DNA of 64,000 nucleotides from positions 930,001 to 994,000 of the forward strand of contig CAVOIP010000005.1 of NCBI GenBank assembly GCA_963696105.1, given 5' to 3'. Source of the stretch: CAVRTM01 sp963696105. GTDB taxonomy: Bacteria; Actinomycetota; Actinomycetes; Actinomycetales; Dermatophilaceae. This document shows positions 1 to 7,882 of the stretch, piece by piece (position 1 is the stretch's first letter; every line of letters begins with the position of its first letter). The position numbers and the translations under genes are program-made. A model generated the notes under the pieces. That model ran no database searches. It was not told the DNA's origin and saw nothing but the letters and a program-made list of their open reading frames with translations.

Positions 1-135
1 CACGGAGGTGCCACCGACCTGCTCGACGAGGAGCGCACCGACCGCGATGCCCGAGGCGACACCGACGCCGCCCAGGATGTTGCTCGCGACCAGCACGCCG
101 ATGCCGTGGCGCGTCGTCCCGGTGCGTCGCCTCAC
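1..135 (-). CDS. MFS transporter, N-terminal end only (runs off the window)
   Basis: Forty-five codons remain, starting at a GTG at 135 and leaving the window at position 1. The translation begins with a short basic stretch (VRRRTGTTRHG) and continues into a glycine-rich hydrophobic helix containing SNILGGVGVASG, which is how the first membrane segment of many major facilitator superfamily exporters looks. There is no ATG in frame nearby, and a GGGGACG stretch lies just upstream. The family call rests on this single helix, so the substrate is unknown. It lies upstream of, and in the same direction as, the osmoprotectant operon's downstream end but is separated from it by a hairpin. Confidence 0.55.
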   Translation of the reverse strand, partial: MRRRTGTTRHGIGVLVASNILGGVGVASGIAVGALLVEQVGGTSV

Positions 136-278
136 GATGTCCCCGTCCCCGGTGATGGCCTCGACGGTGCGCGGTCGAGGAGCGGCTCCAGCCTACCGAG
201 CGGCGCCTGCCTCCCGGACGGCTCGTACGGCGGCCCATCCGGTCCCGCTCGCGGCGCGGGAAGCAGGCCCACACGGCG

Positions 279-309
279 AAGGGCCCGCCGGTTCACCCGG
301 CGGACCCTT
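279..309 (-). terminator. Hairpin terminator of the osmoprotectant operon
   Basis: A 13-bp stem (AAGGGCCCGCCGG at 279-291 against CCGGCGGACCCTT at 297-309) with one mismatch and a 5-nt loop starts 17 nt past the stop codon of the substrate-binding protein gene. There is no long T tract, as usual in high-GC actinobacteria. Confidence 0.7.
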
Positions 310-325
310 CGACGACGCGGGCGGC

Positions 326-1268
326 TCAGCCCAGGTTGTTCTTGGTGAGGAACTCCTTGGCCACGGCCGAGGCGTCCTTCTTGTCCGTGACGACCTCCTT
401 GACCAGCTCACCCAGGGTTGTCGTGTCGAGCTTGGCCGAGACGGCGTTCAGGGCGCCCGGAGACCGTGTCGTTCACCTTGGTCTTGGTGATCAGCGGCAC
501 GACGTTCTGCGCGGCGAAGAGGCTCTTGGGGTCCTGCAGCACGACGAACCCGTTCGAGGCGATCGAGGGGTCGGTCGTGAACAGGTTGACCGCCTGCACC
601 TGACCGTTCTTGAGCGCGTTGACCGACAGCGGGCCACCGGCGTCGAGCGGGCGGAAGGTCTTGAAGTCCAGGTTGTAGACCTTCTTCAGGCCCGGGACGC
701 CCGTGGGGCGGGTCTTCCACTCCGGCGGCCCGCCGAGGGTGAGGTCCTTCGCGACCGGCTGCAGGTCGGCGATGGACGTCAGCTTGTCCTTGTCGGCGGT
801 CGCCTTGGTCACCACGACCGCGTCCTTGTCCTCCGCCGCGGACTTGTCGAGCACCGTCAGGGTGGGCGGCAGCGCGGCCTTCAGCTCCTTGTAGACGCCG
901 TCGGCATCGGTGGCCTTGGCGTTGGGGTTGAAGTACTGCGCGAGGACGCCGGTGTACTCGGGGATGAGGTCGATCGAGCCGTCCTTCAGCGCCGGGATGT
1001 AGGTCTCCCGGCTGCCGATGTTGAGCTTCTTGTCGACCTTGACGCCCTTGCCGGCCAGCGCGCCGGCGTAGATCTCGGCGAGGAGCTGGTTCTCGGGGAA
1101 GTTCGCGGAGCCGACGACGATGGTGCTCGCGTCGGCCTTGGCGCCTCCGGCGGCGGACGACGACGCCGATCCGGTGGACAGGGGGTTGCCGCCGCTGCTG
1201 GACCCGCAGGCGGAGACCGACAGCAGGGCTGTGGCGGTCAGCGCGAGGACGATCTTCGTACGCATCAT
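326..1268 (-). CDS. Osmoprotectant (glycine betaine/choline-type) ABC transporter substrate-binding lipoprotein, frameshifted near its end
   Basis: This is an OpuAC/ProX-family binding protein that would capture compatible solutes outside the membrane and deliver them to the permeases encoded upstream. The start MMRTKIVLALT is followed by a lipobox ending in SVSAC (Cys21), so it is a lipoprotein. The two-lobed binding domain follows, with IGSRETYIPALKDGSIDLIPEY typical of the family (about residues 82-103, in part). After NDTVSG (about 456-460) the frame breaks: one extra base in a GGGCGCCC run moves translation into a frame that stops at 408. In the next frame the sequence continues ALNAVSAKL...LTKNNLG to a stop at 326, a normal end for this family. 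The gene is last in a four-gene operon. The frameshift may be a sequencing error. Confidence 0.85.
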
Positions 1269-1292
1269 GGATTGTTCTCTTTCTGGTTGGGC

Positions 1293-2042
1293 CTAGGCGG
1301 CTTCCTGCAGCGAGCTCGTTGATGGTTCGGTGCGGGCGTCCTCGGGGACGGGTCGCGCGGTGGAGTAGGCGCCGGTCAGTCCCGGCGAGACGACCCAGCG
1401 CTGCACCAGGGAGAGCACGAGGTCGACCAGCAGCGCCAGGACCGCCACGAGGATCGCGCCCGCGGCCATCTGCCCGTAGTCGCGCACGGCCTGGCCGTCG
1501 ATGAGGAACCGGCCCAGCCCACCGATGCCGATGGTGGCCGCGATCGTCGCTGTCGCGATGATCTGCAGCATCGCCGAGCGCAGGCCGGAGAAGATCAGCG
1601 GCAGCGCGCACGGCACCTCGACCCGCGCGAGCACCTGCGGGCCGCGCATGCCCATCCCCTTGGCCGCGTCCCGGGCGGCCGGGTCCACGCCCTCCACCCC
1701 GGCGTACACGCCGGACAGGATGGGCGGGATGGCGAGGATGACCAGCACGATGAGCGTGGGCAGGACGTACGACGCGTCGCCCTGCAGGGTGCCGCTGAGC
1801 CACAGCCAGACCAGGAAGAGCAGGCCGAGCGAGGGCAGCGCACGGGCGGCGCCGGCCAGGTTGACGGCGACGAACCGGCCGTGGCCGGTGTGGCCGACCC
1901 AGAGCCCGAGGGGGACGGCGATCAGCGCGGCGACCAGCAGCGCCTCGAACGACAGCTGCAGGTGCTCCAGGACGCGGGTGGGCACGCCGTCGGAGCCCGA
2001 CCAGTGCGCCGGGTCGGTGAGGAACGTCAGGACGGCGTTCAT
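1293..2042 (-). CDS. Osmoprotectant ABC transporter permease
   Basis: Integral membrane permease of the ProW/OpuBB type, 249 residues with about six hydrophobic segments. The motif for contact with the ATPase (the EAA loop) is visible as DAAKGMGMRGPQVLARVEVP around residues 137-156. It pairs with the second permease, whose stop codon region overlaps this start by 4 nt (ATGA, 2039-2042), so the two are translationally coupled. The binding protein follows 24 nt downstream. An Ala/Thr/Ser-rich cytoplasmic tail of about 25 residues ends the protein. Confidence 0.9.
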   Translation of the reverse strand: MNAVLTFLTDPAHWSGSDGVPTRVLEHLQLSFEALLVAALIAVPLGLWVGHTGHGRFVAVNLAGAARALPSLGLLFLVWLWLSGTLQGDASYVLPTLIVLVILAIPPILSGVYAGVEGVDPAARDAAKGMGMRGPQVLARVEVPCALPLIFSGLRSAMLQIIATATIAATIGIGGLGRFLIDGQAVRDYGQMAAGAILVAVLALLVDLVLSLVQRWVVSPGLTGAYSTARPVPEDARTEPSTSSLQEAA

Positions 2043-2686
2043 GCCTGCCCCCTCCCTGCCCGCTGCCAGGGCGTGACGACCCAGGTGACGGCGACGATGG
2101 CGACGTCGAGCAGCAGGGCCAGCACCACGCAGGCGATGATCCCGACCACGATGGGGTCGAGGAAGCTGCGGCTGAAGCCGTCGGTGAACAGCGACCCCAG
2201 CTGGGCGACGCCGATGATGGCCGCGACGCTGACGATGCTGACGTTGCTCACCGCCGCGACGCGCATCCCGGCGGAGATGACCGGCACGGCCAGCGGCAGC
2301 TCGACCCGGAAGAACCGCGCGACGCGGGTGTAGCCCATCGCCGTCGCGGCCTGGTTGACGTCGTCGGGCACGGCGCCGAGGCCGTCGGCGACGGTGCGCA
2401 CGAGCAGCGCGATGGTGTAGATCGTCATCGCGATGAGGACGTTGACCGGGTCGAGGATCTGGGTGCCGATGAACCCCGGCATGAGGATGAACAGCGCCAG
2501 CGAGGGGATCGTGTAGAGCAGGCCGGTACCGACGATCAGCGGCGGGTAGAGCGGCCGGTAGCGCCGGGCCAGCCAGCCCAGCGGCAGCGCGAGGGCGAGG
2601 CCGATCAGCAGCGGCACCCCGGCGAGGTAGAGGTGCCGGACCGCCAGGTCGAGGACCTCGCTGCGGTGGTCCAGGAACCAGGTCAT
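2039..2686 (-). CDS. Osmoprotectant ABC transporter permease
   Basis: A 215-residue permease of the ProW/OpuBD type with five to six membrane spans. The EAA-like loop reads QAATAMGYTRVARFFRVELP around residues 111-130, and NVSIVSVAAIIGVAQLGSL is the family's conserved late helix. Its ATG overlaps the stop of the ATPase gene (ATGA, 2683-2686) and its own stop overlaps the next permease. It is therefore the second gene of the operon ATPase, permease, permease, binding protein. Two separate permeases of this kind are the standard OpuB/OpuC arrangement. Confidence 0.9.
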   Translation of the reverse strand: MTWFLDHRSEVLDLAVRHLYLAGVPLLIGLALALPLGWLARRYRPLYPPLIVGTGLLYTIPSLALFILMPGFIGTQILDPVNVLIAMTIYTIALLVRTVADGLGAVPDDVNQAATAMGYTRVARFFRVELPLAVPVISAGMRVAAVSNVSIVSVAAIIGVAQLGSLFTDGFSRSFLDPIVVGIIACVVLALLLDVAIVAVTWVVTPWQRAGRGQA

Positions 2687-3813
2687 GTCGGAGGTTCCAC
2701 CGGCTGCAGGTCCTCCTCGTGGACCGCGGGTCGGTCGGCCTCCTCGATCGCGGTGAGGACCTCGTGCGCGCGGACCGTGCCCAGCAGCGTGCCGTCGGCG
2801 TCGACGATCACCCCGCGCCGGCTGGGTGAGGAGAGCGCGGCGTCCAGGGCGTTGCGCAGCGGGCCGGACGCCGAGGCGACGGTGCCGCCGCGGTGCACCA
2901 TCTCGGGCTGCAGGTCGCGGTCGATCCGGGACGGCTCGACCCAGCCGAGCGGCCGGTTGTCCTCGGTGACGAGCACCCAGCCGTCGCTGGTGGCCGCGCG
3001 CACCTGCGCCGGTGTCGCGCCGAGCTGCACCGACGGCTCCTGCCGGATCGGCAGCGCCGGGGTCGCCTGGAAGCTGAGCGCGCGGTAGCCCCGGTCGCGC
3101 CCGACGAAGTCGGCGACGAAGTCGTCGATCGGGTGGGCCAGCAGGTACGACGGCGCCGCGAGCTGGGCCAAGGTGCCGCCGACCCGCAGGACGGCCACCT
3201 GGTCGCCGAGCTTGATCGCCTCGTCGATGTCGTGGGTGACGAACAGGATGGTCTTGCCCAGCTGCTGCTGCAGGCGCAGGAACTCGTCCTGCAGCTGCTC
3301 CCGGACGATCGGGTCGACGGCGCTGAACGGCTCATCCATCAGCATCACCGGCGGGTCGGCCGCCAGGGCCCGGGCGACCCCGACGCGCTGCTGCTGGCCG
3401 CCGGAGAGCTGGGAGGGATAACGGCGGGCGAAGGCGGTCGGCAGGCCGACCCGTTCGAGCAGCTCCATGGCCTGCGAGCGGGCCTTCGCCTTGCGCTCGC
3501 CGAGCAGCATCGGCACGGTCGCGACGTTGTCGACGATCGTCTTGTGCGGGAACAGGCCCGCGTGCTGGATCACGTAGCCGATGCCCCGCCGCAGCTGCGA
3601 CGCGTCCATCGAGGCGGTGTCCTGGTCGTCGATCCGGATCCGGCCCGAGGTGGGCTCGATCATCCGGTTGACCATCCGCAGCGAGGTGGTCTTGCCACAG
3701 CCCGAGGGCCCGACCAGCACGGTGATCTGACCTGTCGGCGCCTCCAGACTCAGCTCGTTGACGGCGATGGTGCCGTCCGGATAGTGCTTCGAGACTCCGT
3801 CAAAGCGGATCAT
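2683..3813 (-). CDS. Osmoprotectant ABC transporter ATP-binding protein with CBS-type tail
   Basis: The ATPase that drives the importer. Walker A is GPSGCGKT (residues 35-42), the signature is LSGGQQQR (about 135) and Walker B is VMLMDEP (about 155), followed by the H-loop FVTHD. The C-terminal ~120 residues look like the paired CBS domains of OpuA/ProV proteins, which sense ionic strength or nucleotides. I chose the ATG at 3813 (MIRFDGVSKHY) because an AGG sits 9 nt upstream and family members begin this way; an ATG at 3819 and a GTG at 3843 are alternatives. First gene of the operon, divergent from the lyase gene at 3865 with about 50 bp between. Confidence 0.9.
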   Translation of the reverse strand: MIRFDGVSKHYPDGTIAVNELSLEAPTGQITVLVGPSGCGKTTSLRMVNRMIEPTSGRIRIDDQDTASMDASQLRRGIGYVIQHAGLFPHKTIVDNVATVPMLLGERKAKARSQAMELLERVGLPTAFARRYPSQLSGGQQQRVGVARALAADPPVMLMDEPFSAVDPIVREQLQDEFLRLQQQLGKTILFVTHDIDEAIKLGDQVAVLRVGGTLAQLAAPSYLLAHPIDDFVADFVGRDRGYRALSFQATPALPIRQEPSVQLGATPAQVRAATSDGWVLVTEDNRPLGWVEPSRIDRDLQPEMVHRGGTVASASGPLRNALDAALSSPSRRGVIVDADGTLLGTVRAHEVLTAIEEADRPAVHEEDLQPVEPPT

Positions 3814-3864
3814 GGGCATCAACCTAACCGACAAGTCCCACACGGCTCATAGAGAATCGGGCGC

Positions 3865-5364
3865 ATGCCAGCACTGACACCGCCCCGTTACCAGCCGGTG
3901 ACCCTCGACGGGGCCTCGCTCACCCTGGCTGGTCTGGCCTCCATCGTGGCCGGTGCACCGGCCTTCGTCGACCCCTCCGCGCTCGAGCGGGCACGCCAGG
4001 GCCAGGCGGCCGCCGACCGGGTCACCGCCGAGCGGCACGTCTACGGGCGTACGACGGGAGTCGGTGCCGGCCGTGAGGAGGTCACCCGCGCGCCGGTCGC
4101 CCACGGCCTGCGGCTGCTGCGCGCCCACGCCGCCGGGTGGGGCGAGCCGCTGCCGGCGGACGTCGTGCGCTGCGCCCTGGCGATCCGCGCCAACCAGCTG
4201 CTGGTCGGCGGCTCCGGTGCCACGCCCGACCTCGCCGTCGCGCTCGCCGAGCTGGCCTGCGGCCCGGAGGCTGACCTGCCGGTCGTCCACCGGTACGGCG
4301 GCCTGGGCACCGGCGACCTCACGGCCTGCGCCGAGGTCGGCCTGGCGCTGCTCGGCGAGCGGCCCCGCACCGACGGGTCTCTGCGGCAACGGCTGCAGCT
4401 GACCTCGGCCGACGCGCTGCCGCTGATGTCGAGCAACGCGTTCACCCTGGCGCAGGCGGCGCTCGGGGCGCTGGCGTTGGCGGAGCTGGCGGACGCGGCG
4501 AACACGGTGGCCTCGCTGACCTGGCTCGGGCTGCGCGGCAACCCCGAGTCGGTGGACCCGGCGGTGGAGCGTGCGACCCCCTTCCCGGGCGCCGCGCGGG
4601 TCGCCCGGGCGGTGCGCGGGCTGATCCGCGAGCAGGACGTCGTTCCGCAGTACATCCAGGACTTCTTCGGCCTGCGGACCTGGCCACAGGTGCACGGGCC
4701 GGTGCTGGACGCCGTCGACCAGCTGGCGTCGGTGGTCGAGGCCTCGGCCAACACCTCCTCGGAGAACCCCCTGTTCACGCCCGCGACGGCGACCACGCCG
4801 GACACGGTCACCCACCACGGCGGGTTCCACGCGGCGTACCTGGTGCTGGCCATCGACACGACCATGCTCGCGCTGTGCCGCTCGGCGCAGGCGGTGCAGT
4901 CACGGATCAGCCATCTGCTGACCGACCGCGACCACGGGCTGCCGCTGTTCCTGTCCGATGCGACGCAGGGCTCCTCGGGGGTGCTGATCGGGGAGTACGT
5001 CGCGGGGTCGGCGCTGGCGCTGATCATCGGCCACGCCTCGGCGCCGGCCAGCATCCAGACCGTCGGCGTCTCGGCCGGCATCGAGGACGACGCGTCGTTC
5101 GCGGGGCTCGCGGCGGTGCGGGTGGCGCCGGCGCTGGAGGCGTACCGGCGGATGCTCGGGGTCGAGCTGCTCTGCGCGCTGCGGGCGCTGCGGCTGCGCG
5201 GGACCACGGTGACCGGCCGGCTCGGGGACGTCGTCGAGCTCTGCGCGGTGCTGCCGGCCGACCTCGGCGACCACGACGTGCTGCCGGACCTCGACGCGGC
5301 GGAGGCGCTGGTGGGCGACCTCGCGGCGTACGGTCAGTCCTCGCCCTCGAGCGCCGACTCGTAG
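3865..5364 (+). CDS. HAL/PAL-family aromatic amino acid ammonia-lyase with altered MIO tripeptide
   Basis: 499 residues, the usual size for histidine/phenylalanine ammonia-lyases, which remove ammonia from an aromatic amino acid using the MIO cofactor made autocatalytically from Ala-Ser-Gly. Visible family landmarks are the catalytic-loop tyrosine in YGRTTGVG (Tyr60), IRANQLLVGGSG, QDFFGLRTWPQVHG and SSENPLF. At the cofactor position the sequence reads YGGLGTGDLT, so Ala-Ser-Gly is replaced by Gly148-Thr149-Gly150. Either the cofactor forms differently or the enzyme does something else. No hut genes are nearby, so histidine use is not implied. Its last 31 bp overlap the convergent hydrolase gene. 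Confidence 0.8.
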   Translation: MPALTPPRYQPVTLDGASLTLAGLASIVAGAPAFVDPSALERARQGQAAADRVTAERHVYGRTTGVGAGREEVTRAPVAHGLRLLRAHAAGWGEPLPADVVRCALAIRANQLLVGGSGATPDLAVALAELACGPEADLPVVHRYGGLGTGDLTACAEVGLALLGERPRTDGSLRQRLQLTSADALPLMSSNAFTLAQAALGALALAELADAANTVASLTWLGLRGNPESVDPAVERATPFPGAARVARAVRGLIREQDVVPQYIQDFFGLRTWPQVHGPVLDAVDQLASVVEASANTSSENPLFTPATATTPDTVTHHGGFHAAYLVLAIDTTMLALCRSAQAVQSRISHLLTDRDHGLPLFLSDATQGSSGVLIGEYVAGSALALIIGHASAPASIQTVGVSAGIEDDASFAGLAAVRVAPALEAYRRMLGVELLCALRALRLRGTTVTGRLGDVVELCAVLPADLGDHDVLPDLDAAEALVGDLAAYGQSSPSSADS

Positions 5365-5996
5365 CTGCTGCGGGGCGCACCGAGCAGCTCCTCCTGCAGG
5401 AAGCCGGATGCCAGACGGTGCCAGCGGTGTGCCCGCCTGACCATGGCGTGCCCCTCTCCGGGGATCCGGACGAGCCGGACCGGCGTGCCCTCGGCGCGCA
5501 GCCGGGAGGCGAACCCGGCGGTCGCGGCGGGGTCGGTCACCCGGTCCGCGGTGCCGTGGGCGAGCAGCACCGAGCGTCCGGCGAGCTGCGCGGACGGCTC
5601 TCTCGGCGGCAGCCACGGGGCCAGGCCGGCCACGGCGGTCACGGCAAAGTGGCCGCCGACGCGCAGCGCGGTCCGGCCGCCCATCGAGTGACCGAGCACG
5701 CCGATCGCCAGGCCCGGGAACCGCTGCGCCAGCCGGTCCAGCGCCCAGGTGGCATCGGCCACCGGCGACATCTCGGCGCCGTTCCAGCCGCGGACCCGGA
5801 AGCGGAGCATCGCCACGGCCAGGTCGCCGCGGGTGTCGGCCCGCAGCTGCAGGGCGAAGGGCAGCATCCGCAGGTACGCCGGGCTGGTCCACGGCACGGC
5901 AGCCTGGCTGTGCTCCTGGCCGCCGTGCAGGACCAACGCGACCGCGCGGGGGCGGGCACGCGGCGCGGTGACGGTGAGGTGCGGGTCGTGGGCCAC
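5334..5996 (-). CDS. Alpha/beta hydrolase (dienelactone-hydrolase-like)
   Basis: A compact serine hydrolase of about 220 residues. The nucleophile elbow is GHSMGG (Ser104), the acid is in AHGTADRVTD (Asp151) and the catalytic histidine in GEGHAM (His183); the oxyanion region is LVLHGGQEHS near residues 22-30. I chose the GTG at 5996 because the longer reading frame upstream runs into dcd and shows no family similarity. No clear ribosome site is visible, so the start is uncertain. Transcribed in the same direction as dcd, with a hairpin between. Its stop lies inside the end of the lyase gene on the other strand. Substrate unknown. Confidence 0.7.
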   Translation of the reverse strand: MAHDPHLTVTAPRARPRAVALVLHGGQEHSQAAVPWTSPAYLRMLPFALQLRADTRGDLAVAMLRFRVRGWNGAEMSPVADATWALDRLAQRFPGLAIGVLGHSMGGRTALRVGGHFAVTAVAGLAPWLPPREPSAQLAGRSVLLAHGTADRVTDPAATAGFASRLRAEGTPVRLVRIPGEGHAMVRRAHRWHRLASGFLQEELLGAPRSSYESALEGED

Positions 5997-6009
5997 GCGA
6001 TCACGGTAG

Positions 6010-6033
6010 ACAGCGCCTCTGTCAGGCGCCTGT
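6010..6033 (-). terminator. Probable dcd terminator hairpin
   Basis: GCGCCT (6013-6018) pairs with AGGCGC (6024-6029) around a 5-nt loop, and the stem extends by an ACA/TGT pairing with one bulged base. It lies 14 nt past the dcd stop codon. Confidence 0.45.
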
Positions 6034-6046
6034 GCGGCGGGGTCGG

Positions 6047-6622
6047 TCAGACCTCGGTGTGGTGGAAGTTCTGGAACGAGCGGCTGGCCGTCGGGCCGCG
6101 TTGGCCCTGGTAGCGGGAGCCGTACTTGGCACTCCCGTAAGGGTTCTGGGCCGGGCTGGACAGGCGGATGAAGCAGAGCTGGCCGATCTTCATGCCCGGC
6201 CACAGCTTGATCGGCAGCGTCGCGACGTTGGAGAGCTCGAGGGTGACGTGGCCGCTGAAGCCGGGGTCGACGAAGCCGGCGGTGGAGTGGGTCAGCAGGC
6301 CGAGCCGGCCGAGGGAGGACTTGCCCTCCAGGCGCGCGGCGAGGTCGTCGGGCAGGGTGACGACCTCGTACGTCGAGCCGAGGACGAACTCGCCGGGGTG
6401 CAGGATGAACGGCTCCCCCTTGTCGACCTCGACGAGCCGGGTGAGGTCGGGCTGGTCCTCGGCGGGGTCGATGTAGGGGTACTTGTGGTTGTCGAACAGG
6501 CGGAACAGCCTGTCCAGGCGCACGTCGATGCTCGAGGGCTGCACCATCGGCTCGTCGTACGGCTCGAGGCGCACGCGGCCACCGTCGATCTCGGCCCGGA
6601 TGTCAGCGTCGGATAGCAGCAC
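6047..6622 (-). CDS. dcd: dCTP deaminase (probably bifunctional dCTP deaminase/dUTPase)
   Basis: 191 residues, the exact usual length of actinobacterial Dcd. It converts dCTP to dUTP or directly to dUMP for dTMP synthesis. The start VLLSDADIRAEI matches the family (MLLSDRDI...), which fixes the GTG at 6622; the open frame extends upstream through the tRNA gene and is not coding there. Characteristic blocks are QPSSIDVRL, the LEGKSSLGRLGLL core, HSTAGFVDPGFSGHVTLELSN and the C-terminal QGQRGPT closing segment. No Shine-Dalgarno sequence is visible, so it may be leaderless. Divergent from tRNA-Gly. The bifunctional activity is inferred from the actinobacterial homologue, not seen here. Confidence 0.93.
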   Translation of the reverse strand: MLLSDADIRAEIDGGRVRLEPYDEPMVQPSSIDVRLDRLFRLFDNHKYPYIDPAEDQPDLTRLVEVDKGEPFILHPGEFVLGSTYEVVTLPDDLAARLEGKSSLGRLGLLTHSTAGFVDPGFSGHVTLELSNVATLPIKLWPGMKIGQLCFIRLSSPAQNPYGSAKYGSRYQGQRGPTASRSFQNFHHTEV

Positions 6623-6748
6623 GCGGACACGGTAGCGCGGCGGCGTCCCGGGGCCTGCGGCGGCGGTCCGGACCACGGTGTGACGGCGGTCGACGGCGTC
6701 GGTTAGAGTGACGCTCGCGCCGGGGATCGGAGACGGTCGACCGGCTGC

Positions 6749-6822
6749 GCGGGTGTAGTTCAATGGTAGAACATCAGCTTCCCAAGCTGACAGCGCGGGT
6801 TCGATTCCCGTCACCCGCTCCA
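6749..6822 (+). tRNA. tRNA-Gly (anticodon CCC), CCA encoded
   Basis: The acceptor stem GCGGGTG (6749-6755) pairs with CACCCGC (6812-6818), followed by T and an encoded CCA (6820-6822). The anticodon arm is TCAGC-TTCCCAA-GCTGA, giving anticodon CCC for GGG codons. The T arm GCGGG-TTCGATT-CCCGT is standard. It stands alone between dcd and a lipoprotein gene. Confidence 0.95.
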
Positions 6823-6838
6823 TCCATCCATCCATCCA
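6821..6838. repeat. (CATC)n microsatellite after the tRNA
   Basis: Four and a half CATC units begin inside the tRNA CCA end. It is short and in no coding frame. Confidence 0.8.
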
Positions 6839-6895
6839 CGCTGGGCGGATCAGACGCGCTGGACGTCGCCCCACCCCCTGATCCCCACCTCCTGG

Positions 6896-7612
6896 TCAGC
6901 CGGAGCTGGACGAGGACGGCGTGCTGGACATGCTGGGCGTGCCGGACATGCTCCCCGCGCTGCTGGTGACGTTCGCCGTCAGCGTGCCGATCGGCTGGCC
7001 CTTCTTGAAGGTCGTGACGAGCAGCTTGCCGTCAAGCAGAAGGGCGGCCGCGGCGTTGAGAGTCGAGGTGATGCCGCTCAGGGTGACCTGGCTTCCGCTG
7101 CCGGTGCGGCTCATCTTCGCGAAGCTCACGTCCAGCAGCGGAACCTTCTTCCCGTTCACGGTGCCCGTCAGCAGCCCCGTGGTCGTGCTCAGCACGAGGC
7201 TCGTCACCGTCACGCTCCGGCCCGAGTGACTGAAGGTCAGGCCGCCGCTGTGCTCCAGCCTCCCCTTCAGGGCCGCCTTGGTCAGGGTCCCGCCGGTGAT
7301 GGGGAGGCTGATGGCGCCGGAGGACATGGCGGTTGCCGGCGCAGCCGGAGCCACCTTCACGCCGGCGTTCTTCAGTGCCGTGGCCGTCGCTGAGGCCAGC
7401 GTGAGCTCGGTGTTCTTGCCCGTCACCGTCAGCAGGACGGCCGAGACGGTCGGGGTCGGCATCGTGCTCGGACGGGTGGTCATCGAAGGCGCCGAAGCCG
7501 ATCTCGTCGTCGGGGTGGTGGAGGAGGTCCCGGCCGAGCTGCAGGCGGCTGTGACCAGGACGAGGCCGACCGAGCCGAGGGTGAGTCCGCGTCGGCGCAA
7601 GGATGTCGTCAT
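6896..7612 (-). CDS. Secreted lipoprotein of unknown function
   Basis: 238 residues. An N-terminal signal with lipobox LVTAAC (Cys24 counted from the ATG at 7612) is followed by a Thr/Ser/Pro linker of about 35 residues. A beta-rich domain follows, built from repeating Thr/Gly/Leu segments (AISLPITGGTLTKAALKG, LVLSTTTGLLTGTVNG), and the protein ends in a Ser/Gly/Thr/Met-rich tail. AGGAG lies 5 nt before the ATG at 7612, which I prefer over the GTG at 7615. I do not recognise a family with certainty. The layout suggests an extracytoplasmic domain anchored by lipid and set off from the membrane by flexible linkers. It is transcribed towards tRNA-Gly and divergently from the nitrilase. Confidence 0.75.
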   Translation of the reverse strand: MTTSLRRRGLTLGSVGLVLVTAACSSAGTSSTTPTTRSASAPSMTTRPSTMPTPTVSAVLLTVTGKNTELTLASATATALKNAGVKVAPAAPATAMSSGAISLPITGGTLTKAALKGRLEHSGGLTFSHSGRSVTVTSLVLSTTTGLLTGTVNGKKVPLLDVSFAKMSRTGSGSQVTLSGITSTLNAAAALLLDGKLLVTTFKKGQPIGTLTANVTSSAGSMSGTPSMSSTPSSSSSG

Positions 7613-7882
7613 CACAACTCCTGTGGGTGCTCAGAGATGATGTCGTCCCCCGGTTCTACCGCCCGAGGAACCACGTCCAGCCTCCCGGTGCCTCAAGGGC
7701 GCTGGCATCACCCACGCAGGATGAGCGCCTGCCATCGGCCCGAACCCGCCACGACAGCCAGGGCGCGGGCGCGGTCGACGCGTCCACGGTGAGGCCCTCG
7801 ACGGGAGTCAGCCTCGCGGTCAGACTCGAGGTGTTGGGGGGTGGAACCGACGAGGATGTCGGCGTCGAGGGAGGAGGACACG

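Noticed and set aside
6821..6838. CATC repeat as an attachment site or integration scar at the tRNA
   Set aside because: There is no matching second copy of the tRNA end and no integrase in the window.
6749..6874. Dcd extended upstream through the tRNA gene (275-residue reading)
   Set aside because: The extra residues have no family similarity and overlap tRNA-Gly; the 191-residue form starts exactly like known Dcd proteins.
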